Positions 12,861-25,960 are shown, numbered from the stretch's first letter. The stretch: 64,000 nucleotides of DNA from Eriocheir sinensis (GCF_024679095.1 NC_066509.1:22258479-22322478), one strand, 5' to 3'. Numbers and translations: made by a program. Notes: generated by a model not told the origin, from the letters alone.

Positions 12861-13059
12861 CGTAGTAGTAATAGCAGTTAGAGGAGCAGTAACAGTAGCA
12901 GAAGTAGTAGTAATAATAGTAGTGGTGGTAATTATAGAGAAGCACGAGCATGTGAAGGGCAAGAAAGGTCGCGGCGAGGGGGAGTAATAACGCGCGGGCA
13001 GGACAGGAAAAGCTCCCCTGCCAGGCCACGTCAGCGATGCCCCGCAGCTGCCGGAGAGT

Positions 13060-13670
13060 GATATTCCCGCAATGGGCGAGCACCCGCCGCCGCCACCCTG
13101 CCGCCGCCCTGCCATCACCCTGCCATCAACCTCCCACACATCCTCCACTCCCTCTTCCACCCCTGCCATCCATCCCTCGCTCCATCTCCTACTCTGCCAG
13201 ATATGGAACTACCAACTTCCCTCTCCACATCCCCTGAAACCACCCTGCCACTCATCCATCACTAATCCACCTCGTCACACTGCCACCTCTTCATCTTCCA
13301 CCCTGCCAAGTATTCACACACCTACCCCCTCTCCCCTACCACTGCCAACCCTGCTATCACTTCACCCATCCACCCTGTTTTCCATTTTCCATGCCACTTA
13401 CGACCCTTCCACCTTTCCACCCACCCTCTCACCTTAGCCACCTCCCCCTGTGACTCTTCCACCTTTTAACCCTTCCACCAAAACCTTCACTCCACCTCCT
13501 CCCGCCATCCTCAACCACCCCCTCCCTTCCACCACCCTGGCACCCACTCCCCAACCCCACCCTGCCTCCCACTCCTCTCCCTCGCAAGTCAACTGCCACA
13601 ACCTCCCCCGCCATGCCTCCCCCTTCCCTCCCCTCCCTCCCCTGCCAGAGCCGCCTGCATGTTCCCTGAA
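13060..13670. repeat. C-rich degenerate array of CCACCCTGCCA-type units
   Basis: 'ccaccctgcca' and 'cctgccatca' phrases recur irregularly through about 600 bp of C/T-rich DNA. Overlapping ORFs in several frames are Pro/Ser-rich and have no domain. Confidence 0.65.
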
Positions 13671-13721
13671 TGATGAATATTCCTGTAAAATGTTGAAAAA
13701 TGTGCAAACCATCAGGGGCCT

Positions 13722-14474
<753 letters not shown>

Positions 14475-14859
14475 TTGTGGTAATTGATATCGGCATTTAC
14501 ATCCAGTGGGCAGGAACACTGGAGGGAGAGAATAACAAACGTAACGGGAAGGAAAGTGAAGAGTGGCGGAAGTAAGAACAGCGACGCGCACGTGAGGACG
14601 AGCGGGGAGAGGGGAGGAGGGGGAGAATGTTAACACGCTGAGGTGATCAAGGTTGAAAGCCGAAGAGGGAGAAGAAGAGAAGGAAGAAGGAAAACCAGAA
14701 CAAGATAAGATGGAAGGCGGGTAATAGTTAAGAGAAAGGCTTAGAGGAAAAGTTGTAAAGAAAAATAAGAAAAGAGGAAGAGATACAAAAGAAAAAAATA
14801 ACACAAAAAAAGGAACTGAAAAACACGAAATTAAATTAAACGTTGTTTTTGAGCTCCAA

Positions 14860-15070
14860 AGCCGTTTGCAGACTGCTGGTTTACTGGCATCCGGCGAAGC
14901 GATGCAGTGCAGGCATTGGGACGAGTTTTTTTCTCGAACCGAGTCGTCCGCCATTGGAACAACTTTCCCTTCAGAGGTAGTTAACGCGAAAACGATTAAA
15001 GCTTTAAAAATCGCACCGACCATTACTTTTTTGCTACAGGAGTGAACTGAATGTTCTTTGCTCCGTTCCG
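14860..15070 (+). pseudogene. CR1-like LINE ORF2 3' remnant
   Basis: Reading across two frames gives IGTSFF, SNRVVRHWNN and PSEVVNAKTIKA. These match the C-terminal end of the CR1-like protein at 18563 (DIGRSYFSNRVVRHWNSLP; AEVVSAETINSF). A frameshift between ...NNFP and PSEVV and a stop make it dead. About 60 codons remain, ending near the 'gagtga' at 15041. Confidence 0.7.
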
Positions 15071-16280
15071 TGGGTCGGTGAAGCAGGAGCCTCGCTACAC
15101 GCCTACAAACTCTCTCCTGCCCGCTCTGCCACGCTTTCATCTTTCCATCTTTCCTCCTCTTACTCAAGGTAAAGAGAAGGGGAGGTAGGTTCAAACCGGC
15201 CGCTCCGCGCAGGGTGTGACGTCACGTGAAATTAAGTTGTGGTAGAGTAGATACCGCGCGCTTGACTGCCGTATATGGTCGGCCGCTGGCCGCCATACTG
15301 GTACGGCAAATATTAGCACTGACGTCTAAAGAAACGTGTAAATTTAAAGTTAAAGAGAATGACAGGTAGCCTGGTCTATACTGAGTGATGGAAAAGTAAG
15401 GTCTGCGACCAACATCTAATTTTATGCCTGTGTTTATTCCTTTTACGGCACGTGACGACTACACACAGAGCCAACAGAATCTGCTCGAGATTAAGTATTT
15501 TTTTATATTACATATTTCCATCCATTTCTTTCTAAGTTCTTGATCTCTTAGCAGCCGATGAAACCGTATATTACTGTTTCCTTTCACTGAAACTGATCGA
15601 CAACCGCGTACAATACAAATAGTTGGCATATAGAAAGAAAATACACTTTAGCGAAGTTTCCCATTAAGTGAGTGAGGAGCTCAGGTCAGGAGGCTGGTGC
15701 TCGCGAGACTGACCTCTCTTCCACGCCTGGACCCCTCAGTCCTTCTTTCACCTGACGTCATGCGCAGGAGACAAATTTTGGTACTCCCCCCCCCCCCCCC
15801 CTGGTGAACCTACCTCCCATTCTCTTTATCTTGCTCCTACTCATCATCATCGCGGGGTTCGAACTTCCGCCTGCCTGGCCGCCAGCACGTTAATTAGTGG
15901 CTACAGGTGAGCGCCGGTCAGGTGAAGGGACAGGACAGGCGGCCAGCAGGTCAGGTGGCGCTGATTGGTGCTCTGTCTGCCTGTCTTGCTGTCATAATTA
16001 TCGGTCCGTTTTTTTTTTGTTCTTTTTATGTCTGTGCCTGTTTCTCCTTTTTTATGTTTGTCTTTTCGCTCATCTGTCTGTATCTGGATCTGTCTGTCTG
16101 ACCGTCTCTCTTTCCGTAGTACTGCTTTTTTTTTTATCTATCTACATATTTTCTCTTTCCTCACAATTGCTTTTTCTTTTTGTTCTTTCTTTCGTTCCTT
16201 TTCTTTCTTTATTTATTTATTTCCTTTTCCGTTCGACTCGTAATCATCTCTCTCAAATTATTATGTCCGTGAGTAATTCC
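15071..16280. other. Intergenic DNA with a poly-C run
   Basis: No coding bias. A C(14) run lies at 15787-15800. Single GC-rich patches at 15200-15320 and 15690-15770 have no ORF. 15960-16260 is T-rich. Confidence 0.5.
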
Positions 16281-16553
<273 letters not shown>

Positions 16554-16984
16554 GTTTGGGTATATTAGTTTCTCTCTAAAAAGCACACCTGTACACGGGC
16601 CGGTAATTAACCCTCCTCGCCTGCCCTCCGCCTGACCGCCGGACGCGGGAACAAAAGCAACAAGGAATTAAATCGCCCGACAGCATCAAGAGCGGCGAGG
16701 GGAGGGGTGAGGGGAGGGGAAAGAACCTGAAGACGCGCAGCATGGATCAGAGTGTAATTAAGGACCTAAAGACAGGAAAATAAATAGTGGTGGTAGTAGT
16801 AGTGGTAATAGTAATATAGTAGTAGTAGTAGCAGTAGTAGTAGAAAAAAAGGAGGAGGAGGAAGAAGAGGGAAAGGGAATTAAAGTTAAAGGCATAGAGA
16901 ATAACGTTTAAGATGTGCAGTGTGTGTATGTCTGGCAGTCTAATTGAGATGAGAGAATGTATATGTAGCAGGGGCGGTGACGGT

Positions 16985-17390
16985 GGAAATGAGAACATGA
17001 AAACATGGAAAGACGGGCAACAGCAAGCCTATTAGCTCATTTCGAGGTTACCCCCCCTGGGCCCTACATGCACATCGGTGCCTGCCGAACATAATTATCA
17101 GGTCTCCTCGGTACGGATACGTTCGGTTCACTCCTGACGCAACAAAGAAACAGTCGATGTGATTTTTAAAGGAGTTGGTTGTTTCCTCACTGTATTTTGA
17201 AGGAAAGTTCTTCCACTGACGTATCGCCTGGATAGTCTGACCGGTGTTTCTAGTTCTTGGGTTGAGTTGGAGTCGAAAACTGGGAGCGATCGACGTTACT
17301 GAACTTAAGGTATTGGAAGATGTGAATCAAATATTCTCGTGAGCGTCTCTCTTCCAACGTAAAGACCAGTTGCTTGAGTCTTTCAGTGAA
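16985..17390 (-). pseudogene. CR1-like LINE 3' end (minus strand)
   Basis: Minus-strand codons read LKQLVFTLEERRSREYLIHI, then QYLKFSNVDRSQFSTP, as in the intact copy at 18563 (LNLFTLEKRRLRGD, YLNKLSNVDHSKLF). The 3' tail at 16985-17100 carries 'aacatg' octamers and 'ggcaacagcaagcctattagctca', shared with the other CR1 tails here. At least one frameshift breaks the C-terminus. Confidence 0.75.
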
Positions 17391-17632
<242 letters not shown>

Positions 17633-17639
17633 TAATGTA

Positions 17640-17907
17640 CAAGGCACACAACCTAAACACCCCCCACCTGGCAGCTCTCAAGCTCCCTGCGCCCCCAGCC
17701 CCCATACACTCCACCCGAGCAGCACCCCACAGACAGGAACAAGTGGCTGTACCCTTCTCCAGGACGGAACACCACTTCCGCTCCTTCCAGCCCCGCTACA
17801 GCCGCCTGTGGAACCAGCTTGTTAGCCACACCGACCTCCACCATCGCGCGTCACTTCAAGACTTCAAGCGGGAGGTTAACAGCTGGATCAGGACTTCTAG
17901 GCAGTAG
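17640..17907 (+). pseudogene. Probable LINE reverse-transcriptase C-terminal tail
   Basis: An open frame to a TAG at 17905 ends with FRSFQPRYSRLWNQLV and then SLQDFKREVNSWI. The F-x-P-x-Y-x-x-LWN-x-L ... FK pattern is the usual extreme C-terminus of LINE ORF2 proteins. The preceding part (from 17635) is Pro/His-rich. No catalytic domain remains, so it is a 5'-truncated copy or a fragment. The clade is uncertain. Confidence 0.5.
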
Positions 17908-17988
17908 TTCAATGTGTCTTGTATGTAGCTATAGATAGATGAAGCTTAAAACCTTCAACTTTAGCACAATATTCTGAAAGCCCTGTTA

Positions 17989-18409
<421 letters not shown>

Positions 18410-18416
<7 letters not shown>

Positions 18417-19655
18417 ACATGGAAACATGGACTAGCAGGCAACAGAAAGCCTGTTGGCTCATAACAAGGCTGCCTGCGTTCAGTGATTTAATCAATCCCT
18501 TTGCCATAGGAGTGGCTTGCAGGGAAGGATTAAAGCACTTATGTACCTACTCTTGGGAACGTTCAGTTCACTCCCGATGCAGCAAAGTGGCGATCAATGC
18601 GTTTCTTGAAGGAGTTGATGGTCTCTGCGCTAACCACTTCTGCAGGAAGGCTGTTCCAGTGGCGAACAACTCTGTTCGAGAAATAACTCCTGCCGATGTC
18701 GGTATTGCATCGCTTTGCTTGAATTGTTTTTCCGTTTTTTCTTATTCTCAGGTTAGTTTGTAGCGTGAAGAGTTTGGAGTGATCAACGTTGCTGAGCTTG
18801 TTCAGGTACTTAAAGACTTGTATCATGTCTCCCCGCAGTCGTCTCTTTTCCAACGTGAAGAGGTTGAGTCGCTCGAGTCGCTCTTCATAGGGCTTCGTCC
18901 TCAGTGACGGTATCATCTTCGTGGCGCGGCGCTGTACTCTCTCAAGTAATTCAATGTCTTTCCTGTAATTAGGAGACCAGAATTGCATGGCGTATTCCAG
19001 GTGGGGCCTTACCAGCGAATTATACAAGGATAACATAACTCCTGGCATCTTGTATTCGAAGTTCCTCGATATGAACCCAAGCATTGTATTGGCTTTCTTA
19101 CAGGCGGATTTGCAGTGTTTTGTTTGTTTCAAGTCACTGCCGATGGTGACCCCGAGGTCTCTTTCTTTTTGCACTACATGTAGTGGTTTGCCACCCGTGT
19201 GGTATGTGTGGTTGGTGTTTCTGGATCCGATATGCATTACTTTACATTTGGTAGTGTTGAAGGACATCTGCCATTTTTCTGACCACCGAGTGATCTGGTC
19301 CAAGTCTCTCTGGAAAATTTCGCAGTCTGCCGTCGTGAGGGCCTTCCCATCCACCTTTGTGTCGTCGGCAAATTTTGAAAGATTGGATTTTAATCCTAGT
19401 TCTAGGTCGTTGATATATATGATGAAAAGTATGGGTCCCAGCACTGACCCCTGTGGCACTCCACTTGTGACCGAGAGCCACTCGGAGGCCTGTCCGTTGA
19501 GTACAACTCGTTGTTTTCTTCCAGTGAGCCAGTCTTTGATCCACGCTGTCAGATTGTCGCCTAATCCCGCCGACTTAAGTTTCTTGAGGAGTCTTTCGTG
19601 TGGCACTTTGTGAAAGGCTTTCTGGAAGTCTAGATATATAACATCACTCTGGATA
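18410..19655 (-). pseudogene. CR1-like LINE, 3' half of reverse transcriptase (interrupted by DNA transposon)
   Basis: A long minus-strand frame (stop at 18563-18565) reads upstream to 19655. In order it shows YLDFQKAFHKVPHERLL (RT block A), GVPQGSVLGPILFIIYINDL (block B), KFADDTK (catalytic FADD), ERDLGV, and the C-terminal HWNSLPAEVVSAETINSFKK. This is the classic CR1 ORF2 order. The 3' tail (18412-18430) has tandem octamers related to CATGTTTC. The start at 19606 is only an artefact: the frame continues to 19655, where the 7-kb transposon breaks in. Across the insertion the frame continues into the 26700-27050 segment. Confidence 0.92.
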
Positions 19656-20222
19656 TATTGCAGGAGCTAGCAGGGATTTATATAACATCTCAAGTACAAA
19701 AGGTTTGGGTGTTGCAATCATTAGTATACCCCTAGGAGACCACCGTTTGGTGATTCTTAAGTTCTGATTTTGGTGCGTTTAATAGGGGGCGCTCTTGAAA
19801 CCCCCCCAAAAAATGAATTTAAATTACACTTTTGAGTACATTGATAAAATTAGTGTCAAAAGTTTCGGTTTTACAGCCTGATTGCAGATAAGGCATTCTT
19901 AAATACCTAATTTGGTGCAAAGTCCATTTAAGAACGACCTAAAGATGGCGGTACTGTGACATTTAAATCACATGTTGAGTACATTGCTGAAACTTGGTAG
20001 GATTGTTTATCAGGACCTACAGATCAAGAATTAATCATTCTTAAGTGACAAATTTGGTGCAAAGCTCATTTAAGAACGACCTAAAGGTGGCGCTTCATAT
20101 GACGCGTTGAAGTCACTTCTCAAGTACATGTATGAAACTTGGTTAAATAATATTTTGGACCTTACTTATCAAGGATAGATAGTTCTTATATGATGACTTT
20201 GGTGCAAACCTCACTTAAGAGC
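19656..20222 (+). repeat. Left terminal inverted repeat of transposon copy 1
   Basis: This matches 26136-26699 inverted, with only scattered substitutions ('ggatttatataac' versus 'ggatttacataac'). Inside it, 'tttggtgc' recurs at 19769, 19911, 20053 and 20208, so the arm is built of tandem modules of 142, 142 and 155 bp. Each carries 'catttaagaacgacctaaag' or a variant and 'gtacat...tgaaacttgg'. Confidence 0.93.
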
Positions 20223-21238
20223 GGTCTGATGGTGGCACTCCTGATGTCATTGAATATTGACCATTTTGGGTAGTCCTAAGAAAAAGAAAAAAAGATTTTC
20301 TTCATAAAGTGTATTATAATCAAAACTGCAAATACATAACATACAGAACGTTGATACTGGTTATCATTTTAATGAAACATATTTTCCTCTGGAGTTATGG
20401 GACAAATATTCTGCAAGTTCTAAGGAAATTAAAGTAATGAATGTTATTTCCATATCAAACATTCAATTGCATGATTCTGATGCTAAAAGAGGATTTTGGT
20501 AAATTTAATTGATGGGGCACAGAATTACAGACCATGAGATAAGCATGTGAACATTTAACATTTTTAGTAAAATAAAGAGGATGAGCACTTCATGCCTGTT
20601 TAGTCCAAAATATACAGGATTACATCTCTCCTAATCATAGGCAAAGGCCTATAAAATAACAAGCATGTCTACACGAAATTAGGATTTATTATGAATATTT
20701 TAAATCAAAGTATGTCATGCTAATGTGTCATTTTCGGCAAAAATCTGTCTCAACTTGAGAATTGCTCAAATTACTAATTTTGACTAATTACAATATGACC
20801 CCAAGTCACTTTCTTATTTGAAGATTCTGTTGCCTACCCTTGGACTGTGTGAGGGTAGGATTATCTGAAATTATGATACAAGTTCCAGGTTTTGACACAT
20901 CTTTCCATATTGCAATTTCCAGTTGGACAAGTAGCACTACCCTGCCATTGGAACTCAGGATGTTAGCTTATATAAAGTCTGACTCACCTAGACAAAGCAA
21001 AGCTACATTTCCCAGCAGGTGATTATGAAATTATAATTTGATGGCTTGTTTACCCTCTCAAAAAAATTGTACATTTACTCTAGTTATGTATTGTGGGCAT
21101 GTGACTGTCATAGTAGATAATTACCGGTATTATAGAATTCCAAAATGCTGATGAGTCTGTATGTAAACAAGATCAAATCTGCCGATTAATACAAACAATG
21201 AAATTATCATACTCAGAATCTTCCAAATGTGTCAACGT
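20223..21238. other. AT-rich non-coding interior of transposon copy 1
   Basis: About 1 kb between the left inverted repeat and the 3' end of the nuclease frame. No ORF. It presumably holds the 3' untranslated region of the minus-strand gene. Confidence 0.6.
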
Positions 21239-22597
21239 CTAGTCATCCTCATCAGAACCAATTTCTTCATCAGATGATGCAACCTGCATATCAGCTTCTG
21301 CCTCTTCCTCGATTTCTTGTAGTTCTGATTCTTTTGGGATCAGACTGTCTGGGAGCTGCTCTCCATAAAACCAAATCAGTTTATACTCGCCGCCAAGTAA
21401 TTCCCAACCATCTTCTTCTGTTGGATGCTGTTCAAGATGTTGTTGATCTGCAGCCGCCCACATCTTTGCAACGAATGATGCACGCTTTATGTGGGCACTG
21501 ACTTCATCTTCACATGGTGCGAATCCACTGGCATCAATGCCGATCAAGTTGGAAAACAGACATTTTCCTCGCTTTGGTCCATAGACTATCATGAACTTCT
21601 GAAACCTGACCTCGCCAAGGCTTTTGTTCTTGTTTGCACCATAGATATCTGCAGTGAAACTAAAGAGGGTGGCTTTGGTTGCATCAGAAACAAGTGCTTC
21701 CCTTGTCATATTTGTGAAAGCATGCTGGTAGTCAGGTGTTTTCTCAAGCAGCTTGAATGGTCGTACTTTGCCTTTTTTTACAAAGGATGAAGTGTAATCT
21801 GATCCAGTAAAGGCATGAAAAGCAGGTAAAGCTGCACAAAGCTCTGATCCAAGCTCAGAATGGATAGCAGTTAAACTTAAGTACCGGCGGCTATTCTTTG
21901 CTGCTGTTCCAACATCCATCCAAAGTTTGCCCTTGAACTTGTTGCAGTGGTACAGGAGTATCACAGCTATGTCTGTGTCGGATGCTCTGACTACAATTTC
22001 GCTGCTGGCATTGTCACAAAATAATGAATGAAGACAGATTTTTGTGTCGGATTCTTCATGGTCATTGATTAAACTCTGAACAGCTGTGCGTTCTATCACT
22101 CCCTCCTGGACTTTAAAACGGTAGCATTCACCCGGGACATCTAGAATGACTTCATGGTGACCGAGAATGTCTACATAGCAGGGATCTTGCCATTCTTTGG
22201 CGAGAAACTGAGGCAGCTGCTTTTTGAATGATCTTGAGTTGAGAGCATCATTTAAATCTCTTGGAACTCGTCGCTGCTCAGGCCCAGTGATGACGAAAGT
22301 TCTGCAGTCAGCTCCTCTTCTGTTCCTTTCAGTGTCTTTTATGGATGGTTGTGGGTAGTCATCGAAGAGGATGTGGACTGACTTGGCTGGGGTTCGAAGG
22401 GATTGTAGAAGAATGCTCCTGGCGAGTCCCCCATAGGTTGGCGGCAGGTTTCCAGGCATGCTGTGCAGAAGAAACTGTCCATCTATTATGCAAGCATCGA
22501 TGGCTGTTGGTTTGCCATGATCTTTTACTCGGGCTTCCAAGATTCCAAACAATGCACTTTTATCTGTTTTGGCCATTACTTCATCTGGACTGGCCAT
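21239..22597 (-). CDS. C-terminal FEN1/XPG-like nuclease part of transposon protein (copy 1)
   Basis: A 452-codon frame ends in an acidic tail (SSDEEIGSDEDD) at TAG 21239-21241. It has the acidic pattern of the FEN1/XPG branch of the PIN nuclease fold: ACIIDGQ (D39), HILFDDYPQPS (D79-D80), HEESDT (181-185), ASDTDI (206-209) and TGSDYTSSFVKKGK (from 264). The last resembles the FEN1 'GSDY...G.G' metal-binding and helix-hairpin-helix junction. It aligns along its whole length with residues about 470-927 of the copy-2 protein (SVVDGGC, HEEADT, SSDTDV, TGCDFTSAFNRLGK). The ATG at 22595 is probably not the original start: homology to copy 2 continues upstream in another frame, so the full protein was much longer. 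Confidence 0.8.
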   Translation of the reverse strand: MASPDEVMAKTDKSALFGILEARVKDHGKPTAIDACIIDGQFLLHSMPGNLPPTYGGLARSILLQSLRTPAKSVHILFDDYPQPSIKDTERNRRGADCRTFVITGPEQRRVPRDLNDALNSRSFKKQLPQFLAKEWQDPCYVDILGHHEVILDVPGECYRFKVQEGVIERTAVQSLINDHEESDTKICLHSLFCDNASSEIVVRASDTDIAVILLYHCNKFKGKLWMDVGTAAKNSRRYLSLTAIHSELGSELCAALPAFHAFTGSDYTSSFVKKGKVRPFKLLEKTPDYQHAFTNMTREALVSDATKATLFSFTADIYGANKNKSLGEVRFQKFMIVYGPKRGKCLFSNLIGIDASGFAPCEDEVSAHIKRASFVAKMWAAADQQHLEQHPTEEDGWELLGGEYKLIWFYGEQLPDSLIPKESELQEIEEEAEADMQVASSDEEIGSDEDD

Positions 22598-22599
22598 AG

Positions 22600-23440
22600 T
22601 CAGTGGTACTGAGTAAGTGGATATTGCAGAACATGCTGCATATCAAGCTGCTTCTTGGTAGCAAGAACAAGGAGCCGACCAAACAGATTGCGTGTACCTA
22701 TGAGAGCCGCCACTTTATTGTTCCTCGCTCTGCGATTTTTTCCACATCCATCTTCAAAAGTCATAAATTTCTCCTTCTTGATGGGCCGCTCAGTTTTGGG
22801 GTCCTCTTTACATGACTGAATGAATTCCTGGTGTCTTTGTTTCCCTTTGGTAGGTACTCCCAGCAGGCTTTTCTTGATGTCTTCCTGGCAACCTTTCCAG
22901 TGCTGATGTTGTACAAAGTTTCTGGAGCAAGGTTTTCTTGGAAAGGATTATTGGTGTTGCAAATCTGTGTGATAATCTTCTGAAGGTCCGCATTATCCTC
23001 TCAATTCTTCTTGGGTGTAGTTCAGTTGCAATGTCTTCTTTTGTAATCAGTCCAGTCATTTCTAGTAGACTTGTGATGAATGAGGCTCTTGTGGCTTTCG
23101 TGACCATCCATCGCAATCTTGCCGAATAATCGTTCGTAAAGCTTGTGATTCCAGTCATCCGAGAAGCAGCATCTGCATTGATTGTCTGTTCCAGAGTCAG
23201 GTCAACTGGCATCCGACTGAAATCAGTATCTGTTATCCTAACACTGAAACACCCACTATTTAGAATGGCCTCAGCCCAGGATGGGTGTCATCAACATTTA
23301 GCAAATCCAGTTGGTACTTGGTCAGCCACCGTGAATAGTTGATGTGGCCAGTGGCGAAGAACAGATCAATGATTGGTGTCAGGGTGGAGATGAATAACCC
23401 CAGATCATTGGTCCGTATTGCTTTTTCTAGCCGGTGAAAA
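22600..23440 (-). pseudogene. Middle part of transposon protein (copy 1), frameshifted
   Basis: The 22808-23212 frame reads PVDLTLEQTINADAASRMTG, matching AVDLTLEQTVNKDAPSPMRG in copy 2. Further stretches (RATKMQ-like blocks, DMQHVLQYPLT versus DLQHILAFPIT) lie in other frames. Several single-base shifts break it between 22610 and 23440, where copy 2 is continuously open. No catalytic motif is recognised in this portion. Confidence 0.75.
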
Positions 23441-24147
23441 TGTTGATGTAGCCGACGTACATCATCCAGAACTGTGCTGTGACTCCATGAACACCAGAGA
23501 GGGTTGCTTGTGTGAACTCATCATATTGCTTGGCACAATTCCTGAAGAGGTCTGTTCCGATGACTTGACTGAGGTCTTCCTCTGCTCCAGGGATTTCATT
23601 GGTTGGCACCTTTGACATCAAGGTCTGGATTCCTTCCCAATATAATTTTTCTGGAGAAATGCCTGGAAATGCAATACTTCAAATCCAAGTGCAAGGAGAG
23701 GGTGGATTCTTTGCATCTGTTGAAGTGCTTTCCAGATATCAGGCCATTCAAAGAACCATGAGCTATCACCTCAGTTTCTGTCAATATAGACATCCCTCCT
23801 GATTCTGCCACCAATTTTCCTATTGCCTTGAAAAATGCCATCTCAATGTGGAAGGCACCCATCATGATGAAGATAGTATCAAATCTTGGAGATTCAGTGG
23901 CCTGTATCTGCATAGCTGGTTTTGCAGCATTAAGGTCATACGTCACAACTCCATAATCCTGATGGCATTCTTCAGCACACTTCTGTGTTGTAACCAGGGT
24001 GTGACGAACAACTGACAAACTGGTGATTGGTTCTTTCAGGTTTGGCATGTAGCGGACCTCTTGTTTAGGAAGTTTATCCTTGTAAAACAGGGAGTTGAAG
24101 CCAACCCACATAGGAACAGCATCTGCATCAAGCGCATGGCTCATCAT
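23427..24147 (-). pseudogene. Transposon protein (copy 1), 'FHIEMAF' region
   Basis: Two frames (23596-24147 and 23427-23621) cover the homologue of residues 1-200 of copy 2: FIMMGAFHIEMAFFKAIGK versus IILLGNFHLEMAFYAGIGT, and EFTQATLSGVHGVTAQFW versus YLQNVMDGQHGSTAAYW. The G-x-FH-x-EM motif is a hallmark of a widespread invertebrate transposon protein family I know from cnidarian, echinoderm and crustacean genomes. The ATG at 24147 overlaps the stop of the previous frame by 4 bp. In the third frame, just upstream codons read AKDLDYVWMMSHALD, so one indel near 24165 caused the break. Confidence 0.78.
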
Positions 24148-25220
24148 CCAAACATAATCCAGATCTTTTGCTCGTCTTGTACTTTATCTTCTGGAAAGGC
24201 GAATACATCACTATTCGCGTAATGGAATCTTGTCATCTTGGGGACACCAAAATATGGTTCTATGGATCCATCAGACACAGTGAGAGACCGCTTCTTCTTG
24301 GTCTTCTTCACACCTGCTGTGCTTTTTCCAATTACATCATCACTTGCAGCTACTATGCTCTGGTCAGGACCAGAAGAAACAAGATTTTCAACTGGTATAT
24401 TCTGGTACAGTATACCCATGGTGTCATGAAGAGTGTCACTCCCAGATAGTGTCTGTGTCAGCTCATCAAAATTGTCGAAAGCCAGTCCCATAGGAAGCCC
24501 AGGTATTGTATCCTCAGGACAAGCTTTTTCTCTGCCCTTCAGTGCCTCGGCTGTGGCAGTTTCCAGTTCTTCTAGGCAACTATAGTTAACACAGTGTCCA
24601 AACCTGTTCATAACCTGCACCAACTTCTTGCTGCCTGTGATAGATTTGAGAGCCATTCCAAGGGTAATATGCTTTGGTGGTTTTGCTCTCCCTCTTTGCA
24701 CGATGTAAAGGGCATCTTGGCTGGAGGAATCAATCCGCCTCTGTACTCGCTTCCCACAATCCTCTGCAATTTTTCCAGTGTATAGCACACGGAAAAATAA
24801 CTTAACAGCTTCTGGTGTTGTGGTATCGCCATCCTCAGTTTGACAGTTTGACAGTTTGACTGTAAGAGCATTGGAATGATGGAAATAGAAGTACCGCCAG
24901 GGTTTCACCTTAGAATCATGTAGAGTTGGATTCTCAGGAAGATCTTTCCTAGGTGCATTCAACAGGTCTTTGCGGAGTTGAAGGGCAGCTTTGGTCAGGA
25001 TTCTTTCCTCAGACTCTGAGTAGTCAAAGGCTACTCGAACAGAATCATCAGCAATTTCAGAATTGTAAAGAATACTACCCAGCTTCCTACCTGCTGGACA
25101 TTGCACTTTGATTTTTGACCCAAACTTTCCTGTTAGGTTTCTTGAGAGACTAGACTTTTGCATCGGTGTCTCATCGGCACTGACACAGAAATCTACATAA
25201 CGGTCGTATAAAGAAGTCAT
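24144..25220 (-). CDS. N-terminal half of transposon protein (copy 1) with DNFD motif
   Basis: A 358-codon frame whose counterpart is absent from copy 2. Near residues 246-270 it has LAFDNFDELTQTLSGSDTLH followed by DTMGILYQN. This DN-x-D ... TLSG-x-x-T-x-H ... GI-x-x-Q signature recurs in the same widespread invertebrate family. The aspartates are candidates for transposase catalysis, which is inference. Upstream codons in another frame (GEKRAELMTSLYDRYVD) show that the ORF once continued N-terminally and is cut by an indel near 25240. Confidence 0.75.
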   Translation of the reverse strand: MTSLYDRYVDFCVSADETPMQKSSLSRNLTGKFGSKIKVQCPAGRKLGSILYNSEIADDSVRVAFDYSESEERILTKAALQLRKDLLNAPRKDLPENPTLHDSKVKPWRYFYFHHSNALTVKLSNCQTEDGDTTTPEAVKLFFRVLYTGKIAEDCGKRVQRRIDSSSQDALYIVQRGRAKPPKHITLGMALKSITGSKKLVQVMNRFGHCVNYSCLEELETATAEALKGREKACPEDTIPGLPMGLAFDNFDELTQTLSGSDTLHDTMGILYQNIPVENLVSSGPDQSIVAASDDVIGKSTAGVKKTKKKRSLTVSDGSIEPYFGVPKMTRFHYANSDVFAFPEDKVQDEQKIWIMFG

Positions 25221-25960
25221 TAATTCTGCTCGTTTCTCACCAATAACAACTTTCTCAACATAATAATGGATGTTTGTAATGGAAACTGCTGATTTCTGTT
25301 CATTGTCACTAGTCTTTGAAGAAATTCTTCCAGCTTTAAGAAGGTAAGCGCTCTTGCAAGAATGGTGGTACTTGTGTCCTTTGATACGAGGTCACCGCTA
25401 ATGACTTTCGATAGAACCTGCTGATCCTGCAGAAGTTTAGCAGCTTCTAGAATCCTTTCTGTCACTGTTAATACCATATTGTCACCGAGGTATTCAAAAG
25501 TCCCGTCCTTTTTCTTTTTCTTTCTGAATTGCAGAATATACATAGGGAGGTAGTAGATGAGCAGATACATTATCCTTCACTGTTGTGGTCGGAGTGGATG
25601 ACCGAAGGTGTGGTGAACACCTCTCGGCAGAAGGTGTTTTGGACTGTATTGCAGTGAAACTTTGATAACATGACACATGGTATCCTTCAGTCTCTGCAGG
25701 ATTCTCTGGTAACTGACAACTACATCATAGTACAATGATGTGCGAAATTGAGGTTTCTCACGCCTGCTTGTTGCAGCGGACTTAACAACAGACCAGGTTT
25801 TCTCATTAAACGACAGAACGTCAGTTCGAGGTTTCTTGGAGAGTTTCTTATCTTTGGATCTGTGGAGGATACACTCTGACCTGGGCGACATCAGTAATAG
25901 AAGGTGTAGGCTCCATTTCCAGTCTGAAATAAAAGGGGTAATCCTAAGAACTAGGTCCAC
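25220..25960 (-). pseudogene. N-terminal zinc-finger-like region of transposon protein (copy 1)
   Basis: Three frames cover this part. They contain SECILHRSKDKKLSK, later YHVSCYQSFT, then basic EKEKGRDFEY-like sequence. The C ... H-x-x-CY-x-x-FT arrangement resembles the Cys/His N-terminal module of the family. Frameshifts at about 25500 and 25700 break it. It may be the true N-terminus; 'agtctgaaataaaagg' near 25920 gives no clear ATG upstream. Confidence 0.55.

Noticed and set aside
18987..19613. 208-codon plus-strand ORF
   Set aside because: Antisense shadow of the CR1 reverse transcriptase.
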